From NCBI GenBank assembly GCA_005805375.1, contig SYMT01000451.1, positions 1 through 32,705 of the forward strand: a DNA stretch of 32,705 nucleotides. Direction: 5' to 3'. This document shows positions 23,301 through 31,979 of the stretch, one piece after another (the stretch's first letter is position 1; each line of letters starts with the position of its first letter). Position numbers and translations under genes: made by a program. The DNA comes from Actinomycetota bacterium (lineage in GTDB: Bacteria > Armatimonadota > SYMT01). The notes beneath the pieces were generated by a model that was given only the letters and a program-made list of their open reading frames with translations, was not told the DNA's origin and ran no database searches.

Positions 23301-24095
23301 CTACCCAGTCCAGTTTCCGTAGACGTTGATCTGTTGGCCCTCCACCTTGGGGCGCACTCCTTTGACGATAATGCCCGGTCGGCCCATCGCCTGCCCGCGT
23401 TCCTGGAGGTTGTGCGGGTCGCGATAGCCGATGCGGACGATCCGGCGCCACTTGCCGCTGTGGTTCACATTGGAGCCGTGGACGGTCCAGATGCTGAACA
23501 CCACTACATCGCCCGCTTTCGCCGGCACTGATACGGCATCTTCCAGCCGGAATTGGTCCGTCGGTAGGTGCGGCGAGGTCTCGGGGCCCAGAATGTGTGT
23601 GAGTTTCCCCAGCTTGTGCGTTCCGGGCAGGAACTTGATGCAGCCACTCACCTCGTCGGCATCGTCCACGTGCACCAGTGTGTCGAGATAGCGGCCGTCA
23701 ACGTGCGGGTAGAAGGGTAGGTCCTGGTGCATCGGGAACGGGGCGCCGGCGTCCGGCGGCTTGGCGTGCAGCGTCATGTGGTGCATCTCGACGCACTCGC
23801 TGTCCAGAAGTTGGCCCAGCGAGTCGGCCAGGCGCTGATTCATGAGCGCGCGGGTCCACGCGGCGGCATAGTGCTGCATCTCGTGGATGGCGACCAGAGT
23901 GGCCTTGCTGTCTTCCTCCTCGTTCATCACCACCTTCCGCCAGGGCCCGCGCCAGGCAGCCCCCCAGTTGGCGAAGTTTTGTATGATGTAGTCCAGTTCC
24001 TCACTCATTGCGCGGAGTTCGGCCGGATCATAGACCTGCTCGATGCGCAGGTAGCCATTCTCGTGGTAGAAAGCGATTTGTTCCTTGGTCAGCAC
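23301..24095 (-). CDS. PhyH-family Fe(II)/2-oxoglutarate dioxygenase
   Basis: 264 residues from a GTG at 24093-24095; an AAGGAC-like site lies about ten bases upstream. The double-stranded beta-helix family is clear: the iron-binding pair H123 and D125 in PMHQDLPF, distal H206 in WTVHGSNVN, and the co-substrate arginine in GKWRRIVRIGY (about 217). The N-terminus TKEQIAFYHENGYLRIEQV is typical of phytanoyl-CoA dioxygenase-like enzymes, which hydroxylate lipids or natural products in the cytoplasm. The substrate cannot be read from the sequence. It is divergent from the glycosyltransferase gene 104 bases away. Confidence 0.92.
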   Translation of the reverse strand: MLTKEQIAFYHENGYLRIEQVYDPAELRAMSEELDYIIQNFANWGAAWRGPWRKVVMNEEEDSKATLVAIHEMQHYAAAWTRALMNQRLADSLGQLLDSECVEMHHMTLHAKPPDAGAPFPMHQDLPFYPHVDGRYLDTLVHVDDADEVSGCIKFLPGTHKLGKLTHILGPETSPHLPTDQFRLEDAVSVPAKAGDVVVFSIWTVHGSNVNHSGKWRRIVRIGYRDPHNLQERGQAMGRPGIIVKGVRPKVEGQQINVYGNWTG

Positions 24096-24199
24096 TCTGC
24101 TCTGTCCTTCCCCAGTTCTCCCGGTTGCCGATCCGACGCCACATCCAGGATGATGTTAGTATTCCCTGCCGGGTGTGCATTTTCCTGATCGGAACCCGC

Positions 24200-25285
24200 A
24201 TGAGAGTGGCTCTGCTTACGTCGTGGAACGAGCGCTGTGGGATTGCCGACTACAGTCACCGGCTCATCGAAGAACTGTGCCGGCACGTCGAGGTGGAGGT
24301 GGTGCCCGCGACGTTTCTCTCCAGTCCCGCGGCTGTGTATCGGGCGATGGCCCGTGCACTCGAACTCGGGGACGTGGCGCATGTGCAGCATTCATACGCT
24401 TTCTTCGGAGGGATGCATCCGCTCCGCTCCGGGTGGCGTGCGTTTGCCCGCACCATGCGGCGTCCTCTGGTGCTCACGGTGCATGAATTGGACCAACGGC
24501 CCACTGGCGCCTACCATCTGCCGCCTCCCGTTGAGCTTGCCTACAAGCGCTGGTTCAACCGCCGGGTGTTCGCCGATCCCGCCATCTCCCGCTGGATGGT
24601 ACACGCCGCGAGTTATGTGGAGGCACTTGCCGGGCTTGGAGTACCGGAGGAGCGGGTAGTGTATCGTCCGATTCCCGTACCGTCTCCACCGGTCGCACCG
24701 GGCGACGGCGCCGGCTTTCGCCGCCGCCACGGACTGGATCGGAAGCGGGTTCTCGTCATCATGGGGTTTCTGGCCCGCCGAAAGGGGTACGATGTCGCCC
24801 TCGCGGCCCTTCGTAGTCTCCCCTCGGAATACGTTCTGGTTGCCGCGGGGGGCGAACACAGCGCCGACCGAAGTGGTACGGAAGCCTGGCTCCACCAGGA
24901 AGCGGAGCGCCTTGGAGTCGCGGATCGGTTCCAGATCACCGGATTCCTGGATGACGCGACGCTGGAGGCGGCGACCGCCGCGGCCGATGTCGTGCTGGCG
25001 CCCTTTCGGGAAATGAGCGCCTCCGCATCGCTGAACCACGCTCTGGCGCGGGGCCGCGCTGTGATTGCTTCCGACCTTGCTGAGAACCGCCGGCTGCCCT
25101 GTGTGCGTCTCTTCGCCGCCGGCGATGTGTCGGCGCTTGCCCGGACGATCCAGGAGGTCTGCGGCTCCACCGAAGTACGCCACCGTCTTGAACAGGCTGC
25201 AAGGGAATACTCCACGCAGCATAGCTTTCGCGCCCTCGCGGAGGTCACGGTGCAGCTCTACCGCAGCGTCAGTCCGTTGCCTTAG
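24200..25285 (+). CDS. GT4-like glycosyltransferase
   Basis: 361 residues from the ATG at 24200; an in-frame extension to 24008 runs antisense into the dioxygenase and is not real. It is a GT-B fold protein: N-terminal MRVALLTSWNERCGIADYSH, with GIADY typical of retaining glycosyltransferases of family 4, and C-terminal VIMGFLARRKGYDVALAAL, then ITGFLDDATLEAATAAADVV, and SASASLNHALARGRAVIAS. The usual EX7E signature is changed: Glu is seen in REMSASASL but the second Glu is not in its normal place. It moves a sugar from a nucleotide donor onto an unknown acceptor. The stop at 25285 overlaps the end of the convergent oxygenase gene by 17 bases. Confidence 0.85.
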   Translation: MRVALLTSWNERCGIADYSHRLIEELCRHVEVEVVPATFLSSPAAVYRAMARALELGDVAHVQHSYAFFGGMHPLRSGWRAFARTMRRPLVLTVHELDQRPTGAYHLPPPVELAYKRWFNRRVFADPAISRWMVHAASYVEALAGLGVPEERVVYRPIPVPSPPVAPGDGAGFRRRHGLDRKRVLVIMGFLARRKGYDVALAALRSLPSEYVLVAAGGEHSADRSGTEAWLHQEAERLGVADRFQITGFLDDATLEAATAAADVVLAPFREMSASASLNHALARGRAVIASDLAENRRLPCVRLFAAGDVSALARTIQEVCGSTEVRHRLEQAAREYSTQHSFRALAEVTVQLYRSVSPLP

Positions 25286-26225
25286 ACAACCAGAGCCGGA
25301 CCAAGTGCCGGCGTTTCTCGGGGTCAGGGTCGTCGTCGAAGGCGGTACGGTTGTGGAGGATCCATCGGTTGTTCGCGAAGAGGATCTGACCCTGATCGAG
25401 GGTGAACTCCGCCCGGAGGGCGGGGTCGGAGAGGGCGCGATCAAAGGTGTCGAGCGCGTCTCGCTGCACCGGAGTCAGGGGCCGGTCGAGACGAATGTGT
25501 CCGGCTTCGATCCAGAACCGCAGGTACCGCACCAGAATGTCCGGTCCGACTCTGGAGAGCACCGGAACGGGGATGGTCGCCGTCTCTCCGGGCCGGATAC
25601 CCCCGCGGCGGTCCACCTGAAACGGAGCAGCGAGCACCTCCACGACGTCGGGCCGCGCCCGTTGCAGAATCTCGCATGCTGCTGCTCCGCTTACGAGCTG
25701 GTTCACGCCGCCGGACCGCGCCGGTTGGAGGCAGAGCAGGCCGATCCAATCCAGCACTCGATCACCGAATGAATTGTCTGTATGGAAACTACTTTCCGCG
25801 TTTGTGACGGAGAAGCGAGCCCCTTCCTGGACAGTCCGACCCGTGTCGGTCACATCGTACAGGAGCGTGCCCTGTACGTTCTGCGGGAACGGCTCCCCGA
25901 GCGCCTGTCCCAGAAGCCAGTACATCGCAGTCGCGCGGCGTTTCCCCAGACGGGGCACATCAAGCCGTTCGACCACCACAAAGCCTCGTCCGCGCTCCAG
26001 CGCATCCTGAATCGGGCGCACTTCCGGAGCCAGGAACTCGCGGTCGGACGCAGTCAGCCGCAGTTCTACCAGCGGCAATGTGTCATCGGCCCGAGCGGCA
26101 GCTTTTTCCAGTCGCATCAGTACCGCGGCGTCCAGCGACACTCGCCAGGCCTCGGGATGATCCAATGAGGCGGACGTCCAGGCTCGAGGGTCACGATCAG
26201 ATACAGGGGTGGCGGAACACGACAT
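25269..26225 (-). CDS. TauD/TfdA-family Fe(II)/2-oxoglutarate dioxygenase
   Basis: 318 residues from the ATG at 26223-26225; the open frame goes back to a TTG at 26288 without a ribosome binding site, so the start is uncertain. Iron ligands are H148 and D150 in SSFHTDNSFGD and H291 in WILHNRTAFDD, with R306 or R310 of RRHLVRLWLS as the 2-oxoglutarate contact. The family resembles gamma-butyrobetaine/TfdA-type hydroxylases more than taurine dioxygenase. Substrate unknown. It overlaps the glycosyltransferase gene tail to tail by 17 bases. The closest other oxygenase is the PhyH member beyond it, a different family. Confidence 0.88.
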   Translation of the reverse strand: MSCSATPVSDRDPRAWTSASLDHPEAWRVSLDAAVLMRLEKAAARADDTLPLVELRLTASDREFLAPEVRPIQDALERGRGFVVVERLDVPRLGKRRATAMYWLLGQALGEPFPQNVQGTLLYDVTDTGRTVQEGARFSVTNAESSFHTDNSFGDRVLDWIGLLCLQPARSGGVNQLVSGAAACEILQRARPDVVEVLAAPFQVDRRGGIRPGETATIPVPVLSRVGPDILVRYLRFWIEAGHIRLDRPLTPVQRDALDTFDRALSDPALRAEFTLDQGQILFANNRWILHNRTAFDDDPDPEKRRHLVRLWLSKATD

Positions 26226-26353
26226 CGTTTTCGTTGGGGCGCAATGGCGGCGAGAGGAGCACTCGAAGCCGAGGCAACTGCGCACCAATGATACCCCACC
26301 TGGGGGTCGGACAGGTCTGCTTCGGGCTGGACGCAGCCACTCCGATGTGAACC

Positions 26354-26394
26354 GTCCCGGGGAGCAACAGATTGAACTGTTGCCCCCCGGGGAC
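26354..26394 (-). terminator. Terminator of the VIT-VWA operon
   Basis: The inner arms GCAACAG (26364-26370) and CTGTTGC (26377-26383) pair perfectly with a 6-base loop. The outer parts GTCCCGGGG and CCCCCGGGG extend the stem with one mismatch. It lies 22 bases beyond the stop at 26416 on the minus strand and upstream of the dioxygenase gene start. There is no U-tract, but the stem is strong. Confidence 0.55.
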
Positions 26395-26415
26395 AGCCGG
26401 GACCTGGTCCGGGGC

Positions 26416-28689
26416 TCAGCGTTCCAGGGAGGCGATCTCAGCGTCGGTGAGTTTCTCCTTACCCGTTTCTCCCACCGCGACTACGGTGGTCTTCCCGGTG
26501 CGGAACGTGACCGCCCGTCCCAGTGCCAGGTAGCGCGCCCACTCGGTGCGGGAAAGCAGGCGGAAGTAGGCGTCGGAGCCATACTTCACCGCGACCGTGG
26601 TGGGCTTTGCAGGGGCAGTGGTGTCGTGCCATGCAAGGCCATCTCGACGGAACCCGCGTCCCTGCACCGTGCGCAGCACATCCGGGTCGCTGTCGGTCAC
26701 CTGGCGCTCCCGCAATGCCCGCAGACTGCGACTCACGTCCACCGCGTCCTGACCGACGTTTTGTTTCAGCGCGTCGGAACGCGCCAGCACGCGTTTCTCC
26801 GGGCTTGTCTCCGCTGCAACAGGCGCCCTGGGGTTGGAGCCGCCGAACCCTCCTCCGCCCCGTCCCAATCCGCCGGCGCCGGCCGGTTCCAGGCCGGGGC
26901 GCCGCACGCCAGGGAACGGCGCCGGGATCGGGCGCAGCCCGGGTTCTTCGACGAGATAGGCGGTGTAGGGGGTGACGATGCCGAACTCCTTGCTCAGGCG
27001 GATGACCTCGTCCTTCAATTCGGCCTTCTCGCCGCGGAGGCGGATCTCCTCAAGCAGGAACCCGATCTTGCGTCCCGCCCAGAGCTTCGGCACGAACTCC
27101 TGGCCCGGCTCCCGGGAAGGAAGGTCCACCTCGTAGGTATGTCGCTGCCGTTGGCCGTTGAGATCTCCGGAGAGGATGACTCGGGCCTTACCGGTCCCCT
27201 GATACCGGCCGAACACGAGCGACTGCGTGCCCGCGAACAGGTCCGGGATCCGCGAGGGGTAGATGTCCTGGAGCGTGCCCCCCTCGACCTCCACCCGCAC
27301 GTTGGACAGCACCGGCGTGGCGATCTTCGCGTAGAAGTCTCCGACCTTGACCTCCAGGTTCTCCGAATCGTCCACATAGTCGGCGTCGCCGTGATGGTCG
27401 CGGGCCAGGCGGTCGAGCAGGAGCGTATTCACGTCCGAGCCGACGCCGAAGGTGAAGAGGCGTACGTCGGCCGGGGCCGCCTTCGCCGCGTTGCCCAGAA
27501 TCCGTTCCGGGTCCGTCATGCCGATGGTCGGGAGCCCGTCGGTCAGGAACACCAGGTAGGCGCCCCGTCCGCGCCGTTGTTCCGGGGCAGGGAGGGAGGC
27601 GAGGCCGGCCTGGAGCGCGTCATCAATGGCGGTCCCTCCGATCGCCCGGAGTTCCTCGGCGAACTTTGCCGCCGCCGCCCGATTCTCGGGGGTAGCGGGC
27701 ACAACGCCGGATCTGAACTCGCCCACGTCGCTGCTGAACCGAATTATGTTGAACCGGTCCTCCCGGTGCAGCGCTCCGAGCACTGTTTGCAGCGCCTTGC
27801 GCGCCTGCTCCATCTTCGCGCCCTGCATGCTGCCCGAGGTGTCGAAGACGAAGACCACGTCCTTCGGCTGCCTGTCCTTCGCCCCGACCTGCCGCTTGGG
27901 GGCCAGCATCAGCAGGACGTAGCCGTCTTCCCCCGTGCGGCGGTGGGCCAGCGTGTTCAGCCCGAACTCTTTTTCCGAGGTGCTGCAATAGAGCACGAAG
28001 TCCCGGTCGGCGCGTACGGCCCGGCCCTCAAACGTTGCCCGGGCCAGGTGGTCGCTCTCCCGCCGCACCTGCACCTCGTGGGATGGACTGTAGACTGTCT
28101 TGATGGGCTGACTGCTCCGGACGGTGCAATCTACGACCAGATCCGCCGGCGGTTGCCCCACGGCCTGCTCGGATTTCAGTGGGTAGACAGCACGATAGAC
28201 CCCATTGCGGAACTCCGCTATCTGGCTGTAGACGAGGGAGATCCGCCGTTCCTGACCCGGCAAGATTGGGAAAATGCGGGCGCGGAAGGCGTTGCGGCCC
28301 ACGTACTCGAGGATCGCCGGGTCCACGTTCTGGCGCACGTACGACTCGTAGATGCGCCGTGCTTCTTCTACACTGAGCAACTTGCCCTCCACCGGCTCCT
28401 GGCCGATCGTCAGACGGAAGTTGGACACAGCGGAGTTGTCCGGCAGCGGGAACAGATAGGTTCCTTCTACCTGAAACGCGTTGGGATTGTAGAACGTCTG
28501 CTCTACTTCGACGCGCAGTGCCCCCTGATTCAGGTGTAGATTTACCTTCTGCGATTTGAGGTGAATCGGCTGCACTGGTCGGATGAGATGTACCGGCGGC
28601 ACGGGTCGCGGAAAGACGAGGCCCTGTGCCTGCACCCCTGGGGCTGCCGTCAGGCACAAGCCGATGCTGATGAGCCACTTCGCTCGCAT
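26416..28689 (-). CDS. VIT-VWA protein, second gene of a tandem pair
   Basis: 757 residues from the ATG at 28687-28689, with GGGAG seven bases upstream; the open frame back to 29034 is not needed. A signal peptide (1-22, ending VQAQ) is followed by a vault/inter-alpha-trypsin (VIT) domain at about 45-165 and a VWA domain at about 275-445. The VWA MIDAS is complete: DTSGS (283-287), a Thr in GGTAIDDAL, and TDGLPT. The C-terminal part is a helical region (EIRLRGEKAELKDEVIRLS), a Gly-rich linker with GAGGLGRGGGGFGG, and a basic end with FRTGKTTVVAVGETGKEK. This is a secreted, metal-binding adhesion or assembly protein. It starts 14 bases after the upstream paralogue's stop, so both are in one transcript ended by the hairpin at 26354-26394. 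Confidence 0.9.
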   Translation of the reverse strand: MRAKWLISIGLCLTAAPGVQAQGLVFPRPVPPVHLIRPVQPIHLKSQKVNLHLNQGALRVEVEQTFYNPNAFQVEGTYLFPLPDNSAVSNFRLTIGQEPVEGKLLSVEEARRIYESYVRQNVDPAILEYVGRNAFRARIFPILPGQERRISLVYSQIAEFRNGVYRAVYPLKSEQAVGQPPADLVVDCTVRSSQPIKTVYSPSHEVQVRRESDHLARATFEGRAVRADRDFVLYCSTSEKEFGLNTLAHRRTGEDGYVLLMLAPKRQVGAKDRQPKDVVFVFDTSGSMQGAKMEQARKALQTVLGALHREDRFNIIRFSSDVGEFRSGVVPATPENRAAAAKFAEELRAIGGTAIDDALQAGLASLPAPEQRRGRGAYLVFLTDGLPTIGMTDPERILGNAAKAAPADVRLFTFGVGSDVNTLLLDRLARDHHGDADYVDDSENLEVKVGDFYAKIATPVLSNVRVEVEGGTLQDIYPSRIPDLFAGTQSLVFGRYQGTGKARVILSGDLNGQRQRHTYEVDLPSREPGQEFVPKLWAGRKIGFLLEEIRLRGEKAELKDEVIRLSKEFGIVTPYTAYLVEEPGLRPIPAPFPGVRRPGLEPAGAGGLGRGGGGFGGSNPRAPVAAETSPEKRVLARSDALKQNVGQDAVDVSRSLRALRERQVTDSDPDVLRTVQGRGFRRDGLAWHDTTAPAKPTTVAVKYGSDAYFRLLSRTEWARYLALGRAVTFRTGKTTVVAVGETGKEKLTDAEIASLER

Positions 28690-28703
28690 GTCGGAACTCC
28701 CTG

Positions 28704-31025
28704 TCAATAGCCGCCGTGTGCGCGGCGCTGAAGCCGGCGGCCGATCAGGCCGCCAATGAGAACCGTCCCGGCCGCGGCGCCGCCGAGCAACGCACCCCCG
28801 GCCGGGATCCGGGGTGCGGAAAGCGCGGCTGCCATCCCGAACAAGCGCGCCCGATCTGCTGCACTGAACTGGCTGGTCCCGTCGTCGTCTACCTGGATGG
28901 GTTCCTTGCCGAGGAGAAAACGCACCCGCCGGCCCGCCGCCATCGTTGCCGTCAGGTCCGGCCTCCGCTTCAGGATTTCCCAGTACGCGGGTGAATAGCG
29001 CTTGACCTTGAGCGGCTTGCGATCTGCGGGCCACTCCGGGTCGGTCCAGAAACCACCCCGCAGGAACTGCGCCCGTGCACCCGCCTGCCGCGCCTGGTTC
29101 CCCTCCACCTCGCGGCCATCTTCGCCCAGAAAACGATTCTGGTAAACCTGCGCCTGCTGCCGAAGTCCCCGGTTGTTGACCGACTGGCTTGTGGCAAACG
29201 CCCCCTGGGAGAATGTGTTCGCGCGCTGTGCATTCTCTCCGACGGCGGCCGCCTGACTGCTCAGATCCAGCGCCACCCGGTCATCCGCCAGACTGCGGGT
29301 GTAATCAGTCAGGATCCCGAACTCGCGACTGAGGGCGGAAATCTGCCGAATCAGCTCCGGCTTCGGTCCGGTGAGCCGCACCTCGTCCAGCAGTTCGCCG
29401 ATCTTGCGCTGTGCCCAGAGGCGCGGGAGAAAATCAAACGCTGCGCCGCGGTCCGGCAGGGCGGTGCGGACTTCGTACGTCTTCACCTCCGTTCCTGAAC
29501 TGCCGGTCAGGCGGGCGACCAGAGGCCCGGGCTTGCGGTAGCGGCCGACGACCACAATCTCGCCCCCCGCGAAGAGGTCCGGCAACTCCCCCGGAAGAAT
29601 GTCCGCGGTATCGCCGCCCTCGAGTGAGAGTTTCAGGTCGGTCAGCACCGGTTGGGACTGTTTCTCGTAGAATGAGGCCAGCCTCGCCTCCAGGTTGTCG
29701 CCGGGCCGAACGTACTCAGCATCGCCCCGGTTTTCTACCGACAGCTGGTCCAGGAACGGCACGTTCACATCGTAGCCCACGCCGAACACGAACACGCGCG
29801 CGCGGCGCGAGTTCGCTTCCATCACGGCAGTGCGAATCTTGCCGATGTCCGTGACGCCGGCGGTGGGGAGACCATCCGTCAGAAAGACGACTGCCGCCGG
29901 TCGGTCTCCACGGCCGAGGACCTGGAGCCCGCTCTTCAGTGCGTCGTGGATGTTGGTGCCGCCGTTCGCGATGATGCTCCGAAGCGCCCGCTGAGCCTCT
30001 GCGACGTTCTCTGCCGTGGCGGGCTGGAGTTCCGGCCGCCATACGTTCACGGTGCTGTCGTACCACACCAGAGAAAAGCGATCCGCCGGGTTCAACCGCG
30101 ACAGCGAGAAATCGAGCCCGGCTTTCGCCTGCGCGAGCTTGTCACCTGCCATGCTGCCGGAGCGATCCAGCACGAAGATCACGTCCCGGGCCACGTACTC
30201 GGACCGAGCCAGCGCGGGCCCGGGCCGGACCGACGCCAGGAATACTCCCCCGAAGCCCGTCTGCCGCATCGCGAGCACCCGGAAGTCCACCGGAGCATTG
30301 CCGGCGGCCGAATAGAGGTGCAAGTCGTTGTCGATGCGCCGGTTGCTCTCGGCGTAGGCGCCTTCCACGGATCCGTCTGCGCTCCGTGTCCAGGTGAACG
30401 GGTGCGTCGGCGAGTAGTAAAACCCGATCGGTTCTCGATCACTGAGGGAGACCCGCACCGTCACGTGGTTGATCGGAAGATTGGAGAAGCCGTTCGTGCT
30501 CAGTGGGTGGTGGAATCGCACGACTCCCTGATCCACCGGCAAGTCCGCGTGGTACTCCATCCGCATGGTGAGGCGCCCGCCGGCCGGGATGCTCATTGCA
30601 GGCCCGCGGAAGAACGGTTGTCCCAGGTAGCGCAGCACGCGTGGGTCGTCGTTCTGTTGGGCAGACTCGCGGTAGACCCGATCCGCCTGTTCTCCCTGCA
30701 CTCGTTCTGCGGAACTCGAAGCGCCGTTGATCGTGTAGTGAAAGTCCCGCACGTCCAATCCGGGGGGCGCCGGCCAGAGGTTTGCCACTTCGGCAGACGC
30801 TGCGCCCTGGTTCGTGACGGTCTGGTCAATGCGTACATGAGCCTGCCGCCCCTGGATCCGCACCGCCACCGCCAGGTCAGCGATAGAGAGCGGCTGTACG
30901 GGAGCAGAGGCTGCGAGGGACACACCCGGCCGCACCGGCCGCACGAAGAGTCCTCACGTATGGCCCGCGCGCGCGCCTCCCAGCAATAGTAGACCGGCCA
31001 GCCCCGCCGCCCATCGAGTGCCCAT
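28704..31025 (-). pseudogene. VIT-VWA protein with an in-frame TGA after the signal peptide
   Basis: The true start seems to be the ATG at 31023-31025, with GGGGAGG (about 31032-31038) six bases upstream. It codes a signal peptide, MGTRWAAGLAGLLLLGGARA, then GHT and a TGA (30954-30956). In the same frame GLFVRPVRP and a full VIT-VWA protein continue. The open part from a GTG at 30942-30944 is 746 residues: VIT at about 20-140, VWA with DRSGS (260-264) and TDGLPT, a helical part, and a C-terminal membrane helix (GGALLGGAAAGTVLIGGLIG) ending in basic residues. The paralogue downstream has GLVFPRPVPP at the matching place, so the break falls within homologous sequence. It is a nonsense allele, a sequencing error, or two reading units: GAGGA sits six bases before the GTG, so re-initiation would give a protein without a signal peptide. 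Called pseudogene with this uncertainty. Confidence 0.6.
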
Positions 31026-31042
31026 CGGTTGCCTCCCCGTCG

Positions 31043-31172
31043 TCATTCCCACACGCGCACCAGGTATCGTCCCGGTGCGGGTATGGTGTTGGACGGAGCC
31101 GGGGCGAGCAGGGTTACACCCGGTGGCTGTTGGAAGCGAGTCCTGGAGGGATAAGTTGGGCGCAGCGGCGTC
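31043..31172 (-). other. Possible C-terminal remnant of a gene before the VIT-VWA operon
   Basis: In one minus-strand frame the stretch reads ...PPGVTLLAPAPSNTIPAPGR and ends YLVRVWE with a TGA at 31043-31045, 17 bases before the VIT-VWA start codon, whose ribosome binding site fills the gap. The spacing and the protein-like composition suggest the end of a real upstream gene whose front part is replaced by the HNH gene. It could also be chance: the frame continues into the HNH gene as shadow. No family recognised. Confidence 0.3.
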
Positions 31173-31979
31173 CTACCAACCGTCTCCGGCAAACCCGGCC
31201 CGCACCGCGGCCCGCATTGCCGCAGCATACGGAGCCGAATCCTGCTGTGCGCGCGCCAGTTGGTGCCGAGCTGTTTCGGCCGCCTGTGCGAGGCGCGGGA
31301 TGTCCACCCGAGTCATGTCCATCTGAGTGGTGTCCATCTGAGTGATCTCGTGCAGAGTGCGGAACAATTCCAGAAGTTCACGGCGTTCCCGGTTGAGTTC
31401 TTCTCGGTCCAGACCAAACACCGCAATCGTGGTGCGTCCGACATCGTTATCCTCGACGGCGTACGGGATCTCCTTTCGGAAGGAGATGTGCGCCGCAGGA
31501 TCCGTCATGCCTGGGTCAAGGAGTAACGGCGCTTCGGCCGCAATGTCGTCATGATGGCTGCGAGCTCGCCGCGTCGGGTCACGCAGCGGAAACATGTTCT
31601 CCTTGAAGCGCTGGTTGCAGAGTGTGCAGGAGGCATAAAGATTCGCCCAGTCATACGCAAGCCAGTAATACCCGGGGTACTGGAGCACGTCACCCGCCTG
31701 TTGGCGGAAGGCGCCCTTGGGGCGAAAGTGTTCCACGTCTCCGTAGGCGATGTGGGTGAACCGGGACTCGCAGAACGCGCATTTTTCGTGCTGCGCTCGT
31801 ATCAGACCTTCTTTCACGGAGGCGTGCCCGTAGATCCCGGATTGGTGCCTGAATCGCAGCTCACCGGTGAGATATTCAGCCGATGCTCCATCGTAGGTGA
31901 TCTCATCCTGCGCCCGCTGATCTCGCCCGCGGGTGCAAAGCACTGATGGGGGTTCTCCCGGCTTCCGTATCCGATTCAC
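31173..31979 (-). CDS. HNH endonuclease, PtuB/TIGR02646-like
   Basis: 268 residues from a GTG at 31977-31979, overlapping the ATPase stop by four bases (GTGA). The N-terminus MNRIRKPGEPP and the HNH core fit the PtuB-like family: zinc pair C67/C70 in CAFCESR, DVEHFRPKG with H84 as the catalytic His, YYWLAYDWANLYASCTLCNQ with C118/C121, N122, and KENMFPL. Such nucleases pair with an AAA ATPase in Septu systems and retron Ec78-type defence. The C-terminal part contains the repeated unit ITQMD/TTQMD/MTRVD (212-226), coded by a 15-base tandem repeat, and a helical end. The nuclease looks intact, but its partner ATPase is truncated, so the pair may be inactive or work differently. Confidence 0.85.
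   Translation of the reverse strand: MNRIRKPGEPPSVLCTRGRDQRAQDEITYDGASAEYLTGELRFRHQSGIYGHASVKEGLIRAQHEKCAFCESRFTHIAYGDVEHFRPKGAFRQQAGDVLQYPGYYWLAYDWANLYASCTLCNQRFKENMFPLRDPTRRARSHHDDIAAEAPLLLDPGMTDPAAHISFRKEIPYAVEDNDVGRTTIAVFGLDREELNRERRELLELFRTLHEITQMDTTQMDMTRVDIPRLAQAAETARHQLARAQQDSAPYAAAMRAAVRAGFAGDGW
31300..31344. repeat. Three 15-base tandem repeats inside the HNH gene
   Basis: Units 31300-31314, 31315-31329 and 31330-31344 read ATGTCCACCCGAGTC, ATGTCCATCTGAGTG and GTGTCCATCTGAGTG. Units 2 and 3 differ only at their first base. On the minus strand they code five-residue units ending in a TQMD-like pattern. The frame is kept. Confidence 0.85.

Noticed and set aside
26209-28539. Long plus-strand open frame of 776 codons antisense to the second VIT-VWA gene
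   Set aside because: High-GC shadow: no protein-like motifs, no ribosome site, and the minus strand encodes clear VIT and VWA domains.
30954-30956. Selenocysteine or a reassigned TGA in the VIT-VWA gene
   Set aside because: TGA ends several other genes in this window and Sec at the start of a mature secreted protein is not known in this family; readthrough by other means is still open.
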